From: Hyphomicrobium sp. | Lineage (GTDB): Bacteria; Pseudomonadota; Alphaproteobacteria; Rhizobiales; Hyphomicrobiaceae | Assembly: GCF_003987855.1 (NCBI RefSeq) | Contig: NZ_RXIZ01000014.1 | Span: forward strand, 51,840 to 115,839 | Length of the DNA: 64,000 bases | Direction of reading: 5' to 3' | Part shown: in pieces, positions 26,492 to 35,920 of the stretch | Layout of the letters: every line of letters starts with the position of its first letter | Position numbering within the stretch: the first letter of the stretch is position 1 | Made by a program: the position numbers and the translations under genes | Notes under the pieces: generated by a model | The model's input: only the letters and a program-made list of their open reading frames with translations | The model's database searches: none | What the model was told of the DNA's origin: nothing

Positions 26492-26516
26492 GGAACCCGA
26501 TTTACTTTCGTTGGTT
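26492..26516 (+). promoter_or_regulatory. EcfG-like near-match before the PRC-barrel gene
   Basis: GGAAC at 26492-26496, 16 bases, then GGTT at 26513-26516 (one mismatch in the -10 element), 46 bases before the PRC-barrel ATG. Listed because both neighbouring genes on the other side have perfect sites. Confidence 0.3.
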
Positions 26517-26562
26517 GTCTGAGAGGGGCGCCGCGGGCGAAGAAACAGTGAGATCTTGCTAG

Positions 26563-27084
26563 ATGGTCCGAAGATCTGCTGTGGCATTCACTGTTGGACT
26601 TTTATTCGCTTTCTCATCGAACGCCTGGCCTGAAGACTCAAAGTCGCCGAGCGGTGAGCTCTCCCCACAAGGTGTCTCCTCCGCATCGTCGCCCTCCGTC
26701 GCACCTAAACCTGCGGATCAATCAAAATTCGAAACTCCCGCAACTCTAATCGACGACAAGCATCTCGAAAGCATCCTGGGCAAGGAAGTTCGTACCGGAT
26801 CTGGCGAGACGTTGGGCAATGTGACGGATGTGCTGGTCGATTCCGACGGAACCGTTCGCGCGGCAATCATCGACTTTGGCGGCTTTCTCGGAGTCGGCGT
26901 CCGTAAGATCGCGATCGCTTGGTCCGCGCTCCATTTTGCGCCGATGAAGGCTGGAATTGGGGCGGTTCTCGATATGGATAAAGATCAACTCCGTGTGGCG
27001 CCCGAGTTTCGCACGGGGGAACCCATCGTCGTGCTCGGCGCTTCGCCCAAATCAGACACACAGCCATCTCCGCAAGGCCAATGA
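26563..27084 (+). CDS. Exported PRC-barrel domain protein
   Basis: A 173-residue protein with a signal peptide (residues 1-24), a Ser/Pro-rich linker (25-60), and one PRC-barrel domain (about 65-148; LGKEVRTGSGETLGNVTDVLVDSDG, then VRAAIIDFGGFLGVG). PRC-barrels are small beta-barrel adaptor modules; exported versions are common in Rhizobiales and of unknown role. The MFS gene starts 32 bases after its stop. Confidence 0.8.
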   Translation: MVRRSAVAFTVGLLFAFSSNAWPEDSKSPSGELSPQGVSSASSPSVAPKPADQSKFETPATLIDDKHLESILGKEVRTGSGETLGNVTDVLVDSDGTVRAAIIDFGGFLGVGVRKIAIAWSALHFAPMKAGIGAVLDMDKDQLRVAPEFRTGEPIVVLGASPKSDTQPSPQGQ

Positions 27085-27116
27085 GGTCCGGCGGGGAGGA
27101 AGGTCGGTGAAGGCGG

Positions 27117-28349
27117 ATGCAACGGGAAGCCCCCATTCGCATCACGGCCTCTTCGAGCAAGACCAGCGCTCGCGGTCTTGACTATTTCTCTTTTTTTCTA
27201 GCAGACGCGCAGACCGGTTTCGGCCCGTTTCTCACGGTCTATCTTACAAGCGAGAAATGGCCCAACGCCGATATTGGTCTGCTGCTTACAGTGGGCAGTC
27301 TGGTCGGGCTGATTGGCCAAATTCCCGCGGGTGCCATCATAGATGCAACGCGACGGGAGCGTTTGATCGCAGCCATCGCGGTCGCCGGAGTCGGACTGAG
27401 CGCCCTGGCTATTGCACTCTCCTCTCAGTTTCTATTCACGGTTTTTGCTCAGGTTCTGCACGTTGCGGCAAGCGTCTTCATTGGACCAGCCCTCGCAGCA
27501 ATCAGTCTTGCTCTCGTCGGTCACTTAAACCTTGGCGCTCGCCTCGGGCGTAACGCTCAGTTTGCGTCGGCTGGAAGCATGTTCGCTACTGTGGTCATGG
27601 GCGCTTGCGGATATTTCCTCTCCAACCGTGCCGTCTTCTTCTTAACGGCCGCCATGACCGTTCCTGCCCTCGTCGCAATCCTATTTGTGTCGCCTAATCG
27701 CCCCCACATTGGCCACGCCGATTATAAGGGTCAGGCGAATTATTCTCTTAGGCGCGCATTGGTATCGCTGACGACCGATCGCGGATTTCTCATACTTTCT
27801 CTCTGCGTATTCTTTTTCCATCTCGCTAACGCCGGCCTAATGCCCTTGGCTGCGAGCCTCATCACGATGCGCTCAGAACAGTGGGCAACCGTTCTGGTCG
27901 CGATGTGCCTCATCCTGCCCCAGATCGTGGTTACGCTCGGATCCGGCCGCGTCGGCGCTCTGGCCGATGACCACGGGCGAAGACCTCTCTTGCTTATCGC
28001 CTTCGCATCTCTCGGATTGAGAGCGTTCCTGTTCGGTTTTTGCCGCGAACCTTATGGGTTCGTCATTCTGCAAATATTAGACGGCATCGCGGCGGCAATC
28101 ATCGGCATTATTGTTGCAGTATGTGTCGCCGACCTCACGCAACGATCGAATAATTTCAACGTGGGTCTCGGCGTCACGGGGGCCGCGATGGGGCTCGGAG
28201 CTGCGATCAGCACAACCTTGACCGGCGAAATCGCGGACCTCGCCGGATCCTCCATCGCTTTTTTCGCCATGGCAGCCGTTGCCCTCTTTGGCATGACAAT
28301 CGTTGGAAGATACATGCCCGAGACCCGAAGCACTATCGAAAGCAAATAA
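27117..28349 (+). CDS. MFS transporter
   Basis: A 410-residue protein with about twelve membrane spans. The first loop (DYFSFFLADAQTGFGPFLTVYL and QIPAGAIIDATRRERL) and a Gly-rich span 5 are major-facilitator features; VGALADDHGRRPLLL in the second half mirrors the loop 2-3 motif. The overall form resembles small-molecule efflux permeases. Substrate unknown. Placed between the PRC-barrel gene and an ABC exporter, 97 bases upstream of the latter. Confidence 0.85.
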   Translation: MQREAPIRITASSSKTSARGLDYFSFFLADAQTGFGPFLTVYLTSEKWPNADIGLLLTVGSLVGLIGQIPAGAIIDATRRERLIAAIAVAGVGLSALAIALSSQFLFTVFAQVLHVAASVFIGPALAAISLALVGHLNLGARLGRNAQFASAGSMFATVVMGACGYFLSNRAVFFLTAAMTVPALVAILFVSPNRPHIGHADYKGQANYSLRRALVSLTTDRGFLILSLCVFFFHLANAGLMPLAASLITMRSEQWATVLVAMCLILPQIVVTLGSGRVGALADDHGRRPLLLIAFASLGLRAFLFGFCREPYGFVILQILDGIAAAIIGIIVAVCVADLTQRSNNFNVGLGVTGAAMGLGAAISTTLTGEIADLAGSSIAFFAMAAVALFGMTIVGRYMPETRSTIESK

Positions 28350-28446
28350 GCTTGCGACGAAATGTACATTCCCCGACCCGAACCGTTCGCAAATTCCTTA
28401 GTTACGCAGCAAGTGCCCGCACGCATGTTACTGGGGAAAGTGCTAA

Positions 28447-30216
28447 ATGGCAGATCTCTCGGCATTTTCGAGCCGCCCGTACCGCTTCGTTGTTCGCACG
28501 CTGGCTAAGTACAAGCTGGCGCACGCCATCATTCTTTGCGCTGTCGCCGGCGCCGTCACCTGCTCGGTGTCAACGCAGTACGCAGTGAAGTATCTGGTCG
28601 ATGCTCTTTCCGATCCCAGTCATCACGACGCGATATGGAGCGCGTTCATCTTTGTGATCGCGCTTATCGCTGCCGACAATCTCTTATGGCGTGTTGCGGC
28701 CTGGGTGGGCCATTCTGCTTTCGTGAGCGTTTCTGGAAGTGTTCGACGTGACCTGTTCAAGCATCTTACAGGACATTCGCCGAGCTTCTTCCTGACCCAG
28801 CCTCCGGGCTCGCTCACGAGCCGCATTACCGCCACCTCCAATGCACTCTACACAAGCGAAACGCTGATTACGTTTAATGCGCTGCCGCCTCTCATCGCGA
28901 CCTTTGTCGCGATTTGCTATTTGGCAACCGTCAGCGTGACGATGGCGGCAAGCTTGACCGCCCTCGTCGCGGTGGTGGTTACGGTGATGTTTCGTTGGGC
29001 GGCCCAGGGCAAGCCCTTGCATCGCAATTATGCGGAGGATGCGGCGGCAGTCGACGGCGAGATGATCGATATCATCTCAAACATCACGCTCGTAAAGGCT
29101 TTTGGGCGCCTTAAGGGAGAGCACCGTCGCTTGGCAAGTGTCGTAAGCGAAGAAACACGTTCCCGGCGACGAAGCCTCTATTACCTCGAAAAGCTACGGA
29201 TTTTCCACGCGCTCACAACTGCCGCGCTGACCTGCGCGCTCCTCGCCTGGGCCATTCATCTCTGGCAAAAGGGGGCAGCTTCAGCTGGCGATGTCATTCT
29301 CGTGTGCACGCTTGGCATTTCGATCCTCAGCGCGACGCGTGATCTGGCGGTCGCGCTCGTCGACGTCACTCAGCACCTTGCGCGTCTATCGGAAGCGCTG
29401 ACGAAGCTGTTGGCGCCGCATTCCTCGACGACGCGCCCCCTCTACTCGTTGCCGACGGCGAAGGCGAGCGCGATATCGTTCCGAGATGTTACGTTCGGTT
29501 ATCCGAATGGAAAGCAGCTTTTCACCTCGCTAGACCTGACGATAGATGCAGGATCTCGGGTCGGAATAGTCGGACCTTCAGGCGGCGGTAAAACCACCCT
29601 ATTCTCGCTTCTGCAGAGGTTTTACGTTCCGAAATCCGGTGCCGTACTCATAAATGGGCGCGATATTGCTGGCCTGACTGACGAGGCGTTGCGGAGGTCC
29701 ATTGCCGTGGTTCCGCAGGACGTCACCCTCTTCCACCGCTCCCTCCGTGACAACATTCGCTACGGTCGACCGGGCGCTACCGATGAAGAAGTCTGGAACG
29801 CGGCGGAGATGGCAAGGTGCCTTGGTTTCATCGAGCAGCTTCCAGATGGTCTAGACACCATCGTGGGCGATCGTGGAGCGCGGTTGTCGGGCGGTCAGCG
29901 GCAGCGTATCGCCATCGCGCGAGCATTCTTGAAAGACAGCCCGATCCTACTGCTCGACGAGGCGACCTCAGCGCTTGATACCCAGTCGGAAGACTTAATT
30001 CGCGAAGCGCTGGCGACTTTGATGCGCGGACGCACAGTTGTAGCCATAGCGCACCGCCTTTCCACGCTCAGCAACTTCGACAGGATCGTGGTGATGCAGA
30101 GCGGACAAATTATTCAGGACGGTCCGCCGGACAATCTTCTTGCAAAGGCCGGGACTTACAAATCGCTTATCGATCTGGAAGTTAGACGTTTGCGCGGGGT
30201 CGATGTCGCCGCCTAG
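28447..30216 (+). CDS. ABC exporter half-transporter (permease-ATPase fusion)
   Basis: A 589-residue type IV exporter. Residues 1-325 form the six-span membrane domain. The C-terminal ATPase has Walker A GPSGGGKTT, signature LSGGQRQRIAIARA, Walker B ILLLDEATSALD and the switch His in AIAHRLST. It should homodimerise to export a lipid, peptide or polysaccharide precursor. GGGGAAAG lies before the ATG. Its TAG stop overlaps the TAG of the convergent epimerase gene in a shared CTAG. The nearby nucleotide-sugar genes make a glycolipid substrate plausible but unproven. Confidence 0.9.
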   Translation: MADLSAFSSRPYRFVVRTLAKYKLAHAIILCAVAGAVTCSVSTQYAVKYLVDALSDPSHHDAIWSAFIFVIALIAADNLLWRVAAWVGHSAFVSVSGSVRRDLFKHLTGHSPSFFLTQPPGSLTSRITATSNALYTSETLITFNALPPLIATFVAICYLATVSVTMAASLTALVAVVVTVMFRWAAQGKPLHRNYAEDAAAVDGEMIDIISNITLVKAFGRLKGEHRRLASVVSEETRSRRRSLYYLEKLRIFHALTTAALTCALLAWAIHLWQKGAASAGDVILVCTLGISILSATRDLAVALVDVTQHLARLSEALTKLLAPHSSTTRPLYSLPTAKASAISFRDVTFGYPNGKQLFTSLDLTIDAGSRVGIVGPSGGGKTTLFSLLQRFYVPKSGAVLINGRDIAGLTDEALRRSIAVVPQDVTLFHRSLRDNIRYGRPGATDEEVWNAAEMARCLGFIEQLPDGLDTIVGDRGARLSGGQRQRIAIARAFLKDSPILLLDEATSALDTQSEDLIREALATLMRGRTVVAIAHRLSTLSNFDRIVVMQSGQIIQDGPPDNLLAKAGTYKSLIDLEVRRLRGVDVAA

Positions 30217-31217
30217 CCCGCCAGAGCACGCGGTCTATCCCTCGGCATATCTGGGGCCGCTGCTCTCAGGTACCATTCAACTGTGCGACGGATTCCGTCT
30301 TCAAGCGAAACTAGAGGCGCGAAGCCAAGAGCGCGTATGCGGGAAATTTCCGGACAGCGGCGAAGTGTTCCGCCAGCGGGAAAATCGGATGGTAAGAGAT
30401 AAGCCTTGCGACCGATCTCGGCGAAGATCATTTCGGCTAGGCAGGCTATACTCACCTCCTCTGCTGTTCCGACGTGATAAGTTTCACGATGCGCGCCGTT
30501 CGATATCACCAACATCAAGCAATCGATGAAGTCATCGATGTAAATAAACGAGCGGGTCTGGGAGCCGTCGCCTTGGATTTTGAATGGGACCTCTCCAGAG
30601 GCATAGCGCGCACACTGCTTGGCGGCGCGGGCGGTTAATTGAGGGATGACGTGTTCGTCTCCCATGTCCGGGCCGTAGACATTATGAGGTCTGAAGACGA
30701 TCAACTTCTTGAAAACGTCGCGCAGATAATTGGCGACAATGATTTCAGATATGAGCTTGGAGCCGCCATATGAGTAGCGCGGATTCCAAGGGTCTGGGAT
30801 CGTAAGGGGTGCGTTCTCCGGTGTCGGCACGACTGCGGGCGTCTGATAGGCTTCCGAAGACGACGCAAGTATGAACTCCTCGACGCCGTTAGCTCGGGCC
30901 GCGTCTAGCGTTGCATAGAGACCGCGAATTCCGACGTCGAGAACGAGTTCGGGCCGCGTGTAGAAGTTCTCAGTTCCGTTCAAAGCCGCCAAGTGAATGA
31001 TCGAATCGACACCACGCGCGGCATTGATCATGGCGGCCGTGTCTCGGACATCGCAGCTCATCAATTCAAATTCGCCAGCAATCTCCAACAAGCGATGATG
31101 GCGGCCGCGCAAATCGTTGTCCACGACGCGTACCCTGTGGCCATCCTTTACTAAGCGCCGCACGAGATAGGAGCCGATAAAGCCTGTCCCGCCGGTAACG
31201 AGATAATGCCTGCTCAT
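30213..31217 (-). CDS. NAD-dependent sugar epimerase/dehydratase
   Basis: A 334-residue extended SDR enzyme. It opens YLVTGGTGFIGSYLVRRL (NAD-binding GxxGxxG), then SIIHLAALNG; the catalytic Ser/Tyr/Lys are in ASSSEAY and the YSYGGSKLISE motif. Reactions in this group include 4-epimerisation, decarboxylation and 4,6-dehydration of nucleotide sugars; sequence alone does not decide which. The ATG at 31217 overlaps the stop of the preceding dehydrogenase (ATGA), so it is translationally coupled and probably acts on the uronate that enzyme makes. Confidence 0.85.
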   Translation of the reverse strand: MSRHYLVTGGTGFIGSYLVRRLVKDGHRVRVVDNDLRGRHHRLLEIAGEFELMSCDVRDTAAMINAARGVDSIIHLAALNGTENFYTRPELVLDVGIRGLYATLDAARANGVEEFILASSSEAYQTPAVVPTPENAPLTIPDPWNPRYSYGGSKLISEIIVANYLRDVFKKLIVFRPHNVYGPDMGDEHVIPQLTARAAKQCARYASGEVPFKIQGDGSQTRSFIYIDDFIDCLMLVISNGAHRETYHVGTAEEVSIACLAEMIFAEIGRKAYLLPSDFPAGGTLRRCPEISRIRALGFAPLVSLEDGIRRTVEWYLRAAAPDMPRDRPRALAG

Positions 31218-32560
31218 GCGAGCTCCATTTTCTCTCTGCCAAGTGCGATGAACCGAACACCCGCCGGAAGCGTATCGGGCGCGACGTCGTGCATATTCCA
31301 AAGATCGTAGACGAGCGCTGGCGTCGACATACGTTGGGTCGCCGTGGCGAGATCGAGATTCTGCAATTCGACATGATTGTTGAGGAGAAAGACGATGTCT
31401 GCGCCTTCGAACGCCTCTTCAAAGTGGCGAACTGCCTCGAACCCGAATGCACTTTCCGTAACATCCGGGCGCACGACGGGATCAAAGCCCCGGAATGTTG
31501 AGTCCGGGAAAGCGTCTTTCAACGCCGCGTAGATTGGGAACGCCATACTGCCGCGAAGGTCGTCCGTCGCGGGCACGCCCTTGAACGCCAAGCCGAGCAA
31601 CGAAATCGTTGGATGATTGCTGAATGCGGAGATTGATCGCGAGGCTGCACGAGCCATCGCGGCGATCTGCTTGGGCTGCACCTCGTTGGTTTGTCGTGCA
31701 GCGCGCGTCACGGGCATTTCGACGCCGAACCGGCGCGCCGATTCGACTAATATATGCGGGTCTTTTTCTAAGCATGGGCCGCCTACCGGACCAGGCATCG
31801 GAACATTCGTCCGAGGGTAGCCGAGCTTGCCCGCACGAATGATTTCCGCGGCTGAAAGACCCGCTTCGCTGCAGAGTTTGGCGACTTCATTTGCGAAGCC
31901 GAAGCTCACGTCGCGGTAAGTGTTGTCAACAAGCTTTACGAGTTCGGCTGCTTCGAGGGAGGAAAGCGCAACCGTTGTAGGGGTCAGCCTGTTGAACAGC
32001 ATCTGACAACGCCGGCGCGTCATGCGGTCGTCAGCCCCGATAATCTGCGGAAGCTCATTGAGCTCCAGCAGCGCTCGGCCCTCCAAGGTGCGTTCGGGGC
32101 AGACCGCCAGCTGATAGGATTTATCTGAACGATCAAGGATAGGAGCCACGATCTCACGCGCGGTTCCGAGTTTTACGGTAGAGCGCAGGATAACCAGTGC
32201 GCCATCCTTCATGACCTTTCCGACCTCGGCGGCTGCATCTGCCGCCATATCGATTCGTGCGGCGCCATCCGCACCTAACGGTGTTCCAACGGTGATGATG
32301 TAGACGTCAGCGTCAAAGTGCGGCGGAGGCGATGTGAAGACCTCGAGGTCGCGACGGGCCATTACGCGCTGGAGTTTTTGATCCAGCCGAGGTTCCCAAA
32401 AATGGGCTTTCCGCTGCCACAAGCTTTCCACTACATCATCGCGCCTCTCCACACCGGCTACGTTGAAGCCGGCGTCAGCCATCGCCACCGCGAGCGTCAG
32501 GCCCACGTATCCCAGGCCGATCACGCAGATGTTCTGATCAGGAAAGACTTCGAAGGTCAT
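31214..32560 (-). CDS. UDP-sugar 6-dehydrogenase (Ugd/WecC family)
   Basis: A 448-residue nucleotide-sugar dehydrogenase: N-terminal NAD domain (VIGLGYVGLTLAVAMADAGF), central region with the active-site Cys in GPVGGPCLEKDPHIL, and a C-terminal UDP-binding domain (LLGLAFKGVPATDDLRGS). It oxidises the 6-hydroxymethyl of a UDP-sugar to a carboxylate in two NAD-dependent steps. The GPCLEKDP form is closer to WecC-type UDP-ManNAc dehydrogenases than to UDP-glucose enzymes. The ATG at 32560 has GGAG upstream; a longer frame to 32689 lacks support. Confidence 0.87.
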   Translation of the reverse strand: MTFEVFPDQNICVIGLGYVGLTLAVAMADAGFNVAGVERRDDVVESLWQRKAHFWEPRLDQKLQRVMARRDLEVFTSPPPHFDADVYIITVGTPLGADGAARIDMAADAAAEVGKVMKDGALVILRSTVKLGTAREIVAPILDRSDKSYQLAVCPERTLEGRALLELNELPQIIGADDRMTRRRCQMLFNRLTPTTVALSSLEAAELVKLVDNTYRDVSFGFANEVAKLCSEAGLSAAEIIRAGKLGYPRTNVPMPGPVGGPCLEKDPHILVESARRFGVEMPVTRAARQTNEVQPKQIAAMARAASRSISAFSNHPTISLLGLAFKGVPATDDLRGSMAFPIYAALKDAFPDSTFRGFDPVVRPDVTESAFGFEAVRHFEEAFEGADIVFLLNNHVELQNLDLATATQRMSTPALVYDLWNMHDVAPDTLPAGVRFIALGREKMELA

Positions 32561-32742
32561 GGAGGCTCCACACACTTGCAGGCCGGGGACCGAGCACGAA
32601 CCATGGCGGTGAGCCTGGGCAATGCTGCAATCTCTGGTGGAGACAGCTAATATGCACAATCTAAGATGCGCAAGCGCAATTCTGCACAACCATCGAAATC
32701 ACTGGGGACGAGTTACCTCGAGTGCCTAGCGAGGGCAGAGAT

Positions 32743-33699
32743 CTATGCCGCTCTCACAGCTTGGCGATTGCGGCAATACCAGCTGTAGGTGGACGTGATG
32801 CCGTCGCGAATTCCGGTGCTCGGCTCCCAGCCGAGGCCGAGCAGTCGGGAGGAATCCATGAGCTTGCGAGGCGTGCCGTCGGGCTTGGTGGGGTCGAGCC
32901 GGATTTCACCTTCATAGCCGACGATGTTCTTTATTATCTTGGCGAGCTCTAGGATCGGCAGATCATAGCCAACGCCAACATTGATGTGTTCCGATCCGGA
33001 ATAGTTCTCCATTAGGAAGATGAGCGCCCCGGCCAGGTCGTCGACGTACATGAATTCGCGGCGCGGCGTTCCGCTTCCCCAGAGAACGACATGCGGTGCT
33101 TTCGCGGCTTTCGCCTCATCGAATTTCCGGATCAACGCCGGCAGGACGTGACTGGAATGGAGACTAAAATTGTCGTTTGGGCCGTATAGATTGGTCGGCA
33201 TCGCCGAGATGAAGTCGCGATTGTGTTGGCTTCGGTAGGCCTGGCAAAGCTTAATCCCCGCGATCTTGGCGATAGCGTACCATTCGTTTGTCGGCTCCAA
33301 TGCCCCCGTCAGAAGCGCGTCCTCGCGTATCGGCTGATGGGCAAGCTTTGGGTAGATGCAAGAAGATCCGAGAAAGAGGAGCTTCGAGACGTCCGCTTTA
33401 TGCGCAGCGTGAATGACATTCGCCTCTATCATCAGGTTGTCGTAAAGGAAGTCCGCCGGGCATGTGGCGTTTGCCATTATGCCTCCAACTTTTGCCGCTG
33501 CGAGGAAGATAGTGTCCGGCCTGTTCTTCAAGACCCAGGCCGTTACGGCAGCTTGGTCACGTAAATCTGCCTCGGTTCTGTCCAGCGTCAAAGGCGTGCA
33601 ATCGCCTCGCGCTTCTAAGGCCCGCAGGATCGCCGATCCCACCATGCCCCGGTGGCCCGCGACCCAGACCCTGCTACCTGCGAGCGAAAACTTTTTCAT
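32743..33699 (-). CDS. fcl: GDP-L-fucose synthase
   Basis: A 318-residue SDR with VWVAGHRGMVGSAILRAL (NADP site), FLAAAKVGGIMAN, FLGSSCIYPKLA (catalytic Ser), YAIAKIAGIKLCQAYR (Tyr/Lys pair) and PTNLYGPNDNF: the complete GMER/Fcl signature. It converts GDP-4-keto-6-deoxy-mannose to GDP-L-fucose. AAGGGGGAA precedes the ATG at 33699. The GDP-mannose 4,6-dehydratase normally paired with it is not in the window. It lies 182 bases upstream of the UDP-sugar dehydrogenase on the same strand. Confidence 0.93.
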   Translation of the reverse strand: MKKFSLAGSRVWVAGHRGMVGSAILRALEARGDCTPLTLDRTEADLRDQAAVTAWVLKNRPDTIFLAAAKVGGIMANATCPADFLYDNLMIEANVIHAAHKADVSKLLFLGSSCIYPKLAHQPIREDALLTGALEPTNEWYAIAKIAGIKLCQAYRSQHNRDFISAMPTNLYGPNDNFSLHSSHVLPALIRKFDEAKAAKAPHVVLWGSGTPRREFMYVDDLAGALIFLMENYSGSEHINVGVGYDLPILELAKIIKNIVGYEGEIRLDPTKPDGTPRKLMDSSRLLGLGWEPSTGIRDGITSTYSWYCRNRQAVRAA

Positions 33700-33903
33700 C
33701 AATTCCCCCTTCGGACCCAATCGAACCTAGGTCAGGGGCCACTCCACAGCAAGTATCGGCACCGTCGCCCACTGTCGGAGGTTGCAGGCCACGCCCTTCG
33801 ATGGGGAAGCTGAGCGAAGAACTCCTCGCACCTCCTGCTCTGTCATAAGATTGGCATGTCCGGCAGGAATGGGTAATCGCCGGCCGGCTAGCTTTTGGGC
33901 AAC

Positions 33904-34620
33904 ATGCGCTTCATACAGACCTTCCACCTCATCCCCTTCCTCGACACGATCGTCAGCTTTGTCGCCGCTTTCGTATTCGGCACGCTGATCGGGCTTGAAC
34001 GGCAATTTCGCCAACGCAATGCAGGGCTGAGAACGAATGTCCTCGTCGCCGTCGGCGCGGCTGGCTTCGTTGACTTGGCCCAGGGGCTTGCCGGGGATGA
34101 GGGCGCGGTCCGGGTCATAGCCTACGTCGTATCCGGCATCGGTTTTCTTGGCGCCGGGGTCATCATGAAGGAGGGATTGAACGTCCGAGGCCTCAACACG
34201 GCGGCGACGCTCTGGTGTTCGGCGGCAGTCGGGGCGTACGCAGGCGTCGATAAGGTTGCCGAGGCGGCTCTGATGACCGGGTTCGTCATAGCCTGCAATA
34301 CGATGCTGCGGCCACTGGCGAGCGTCATCAACCGGATTCCGATCAAGGCAGAAAGTGTCGAGGCGACGTATTCGGTTCACGTCACCACCGAGACCGAACA
34401 CTTGGATGTCGTTCGAGACGCTCTAAAGCACCTGCTTAAAGACGCGAGCTATCCGGTTGCGGAGATCGACGTGATCGAGCGGCGGGACGATCAGGCCGAG
34501 GTGGTCGCTACCTTGACCAGCACGGAAGTGGATGCTGCCGAACTCGACAGCATCATCGAGCGAATTCGCCACCACGCGGACGTGACGCATGCTTCCTGGA
34601 GCGCCAGCACCCAGTCGTAG
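33904..34620 (+). CDS. MgtC/SapB family membrane protein
   Basis: A 238-residue protein with four N-terminal membrane spans carrying the MgtC motifs GTLIGLERQFRQRNAGLRTN and GIGFLGAGVIMKEG...VRGLNTAATLW, followed by a soluble C-terminal ACT-like domain (about 160-238). MgtC proteins modulate the F1Fo-ATPase or magnesium adaptation; this is the class with the extended C-terminal domain. The ATG at 33904 was preferred over an in-frame TTG at 33895. No magnesium-sensing leader was recognised upstream. Confidence 0.87.
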   Translation: MRFIQTFHLIPFLDTIVSFVAAFVFGTLIGLERQFRQRNAGLRTNVLVAVGAAGFVDLAQGLAGDEGAVRVIAYVVSGIGFLGAGVIMKEGLNVRGLNTAATLWCSAAVGAYAGVDKVAEAALMTGFVIACNTMLRPLASVINRIPIKAESVEATYSVHVTTETEHLDVVRDALKHLLKDASYPVAEIDVIERRDDQAEVVATLTSTEVDAAELDSIIERIRHHADVTHASWSASTQS

Positions 34621-34761
34621 CAGCTGATCCAATCGGTCGGGCGGTGCCAATCTGAAAGAATTTTCGCCTCTTGGGTGATTAGTCACGATTCTTTAGCGGA
34701 AACGGAACAAGTTGGCGGCGTCCCGAGTTTGCCCGCCATTGCGCTCCGGAGTTATCCCTCG

Positions 34762-34896
34762 ATGCCCTATTCGTTTTTCGCGGTCTTGAACGTCCTGCCG
34801 CAGATCGCGCTTGCCGCGGTCCTGCCGATCGCTGGTATCGCAGTCGTCAGCTATCTAATTAAAGCGACCCGGCCGAGAATCGCCGAAAGCCAGTGA
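34762..34896 (+). CDS. Possible small single-span membrane protein
   Basis: A 44-residue frame with one hydrophobic helix (VLNVLPQIALAAVLPIAGIAVVSYLI) and a basic tail. It could extend to an upstream start at 34675, but that addition is not membrane-like. No clear ribosome site and no family recognised. Confidence 0.3.
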   Translation: MPYSFFAVLNVLPQIALAAVLPIAGIAVVSYLIKATRPRIAESQ

Positions 34897-34921
34897 GCGC
34901 CTAAGCGGCAATTCGGCTGCG

Positions 34922-35422
34922 CTAGCTCACCCGCTCGATCAAATCGCCGATGCGGATTTTCCCTCCGGTTGCTATTCGCGCCGTGAGACCTCCCCGCCCT
35001 CGAACAGCGTTATAGCCGCCCGGCCCGAGGTTCGTTTCCATTTGACTGCAGGGGGCGCACTCCCCGGTGATCTCAAGAACGGCGATGCCGATGCGTATTT
35101 TTTCCCCCTTGAGCGCGTTCAAGTTCAAGCCGCGCGTGACCAAGTTCCGCCGGAGAAGCTCGGGCCGGACCTGATCTCTCTTCATAAAGGAAGCGATCGC
35201 AGCGATATCCTCAGCGGCTATCAGCGTGACTTGACGCGGGCCGTTCCTTTGCGTCCGGTAACGATCACCCTCGATGCCCTTCTCGGCGACAAGTAGCGCC
35301 GTAGAGGGCGCAATCATTTCAGCTTTGCGGCTTGGACGCAGGCCGATCCAGGTAAGGCTCCCCGGCCCAATCGGGCCGGAGAGAAGTTGCGCTATGCTCG
35401 ATTGAGGGTGGAAGGCGGCCAC
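34922..35422 (-). CDS. MOSC domain protein
   Basis: A 166-residue single MOSC domain: GIEGDRY, RQVTLIAAED, RRNLVTRGLNLNAL, GECAPCSQME (the conserved Cys) and a C-terminal GKIRIGD strand. MOSC domains are found in molybdenum-cofactor sulfurases and mARC-type proteins and are thought to carry sulfur or Moco; stand-alone versions such as YiiM reduce N-hydroxylated compounds. The position of the Cys supports a functional domain. No Moco genes are adjacent. Confidence 0.85.
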   Translation of the reverse strand: MAAFHPQSSIAQLLSGPIGPGSLTWIGLRPSRKAEMIAPSTALLVAEKGIEGDRYRTQRNGPRQVTLIAAEDIAAIASFMKRDQVRPELLRRNLVTRGLNLNALKGEKIRIGIAVLEITGECAPCSQMETNLGPGGYNAVRGRGGLTARIATGGKIRIGDLIERVS

Positions 35423-35434
35423 CGAACCAGGAGC

Positions 35435-35920
35435 CTATTGCTTTGGGTCAGCAGGCTTAGATTCCGTGGGCTTCGTTTCCGCCGACTTCGTCAACTCGTT
35501 CCATTTGTCTCCGAGTTGCTTCTTGAGATCGTCGATTTTCTTCGAGGCCTCATCGCTTTTCGCGTTGAAGGCAGCGCGAGCTGCCGTGTAGTCGGCATCC
35601 GAGAGTTCAAACTCAGTCATGAACGGACAACCGCCGTGCGAGAGATTCGGGGCGGCGTAGCGAACGCGGATGGTACCAGGGGTTGCGCCAGGCCCGACCT
35701 TCATGACCACCGCGTCTTTTTCCATGTGGCACTTCTCGCCCTTCGCGATCTTCTTCAGGTCAACGGTGACGAATTTGCCGCCTTCATTCAAAAGCGTGAC
35801 GTCCATCGCGCTCGGCATAAAGCCCAGCTCGATGCTGTCGTCCTTGCTTTCTGCGTGCGCCACTGACGACAATGCCAGAAACGACGCTGCAATCAGATAA
35901 GGCTTCAAGGTCGACTTCAT
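35435..35920 (-). CDS. Exported hypothetical protein
   Basis: A 161-residue protein with a signal peptide (residues 1-23, ending AHA). The mature part contains two cysteines (KCHMEKD and GGCPFM) that could form a disulfide or bind metal, then a charged helical and Lys/Pro/Glu-rich C-terminus (from about 125). I do not recognise a family. It ends 12 bases before the MOSC gene start on the same strand and may share a transcript with it. Confidence 0.6.
   Translation of the reverse strand: MKSTLKPYLIAASFLALSSVAHAESKDDSIELGFMPSAMDVTLLNEGGKFVTVDLKKIAKGEKCHMEKDAVVMKVGPGATPGTIRVRYAAPNLSHGGCPFMTEFELSDADYTAARAAFNAKSDEASKKIDDLKKQLGDKWNELTKSAETKPTESKPADPKQ

Noticed and set aside
26492..26512. GGAAC followed by CGTT before the PRC-barrel gene as a true EcfG promoter
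   Set aside because: That exact CGTT is only 12 bases away; the 16-base spacing gives GGTT instead, so it is listed only as a near-match.
33727..34401. Minus-strand frame of 224 codons
   Set aside because: Antisense to MgtC, whose conserved motifs are clear on the other strand.
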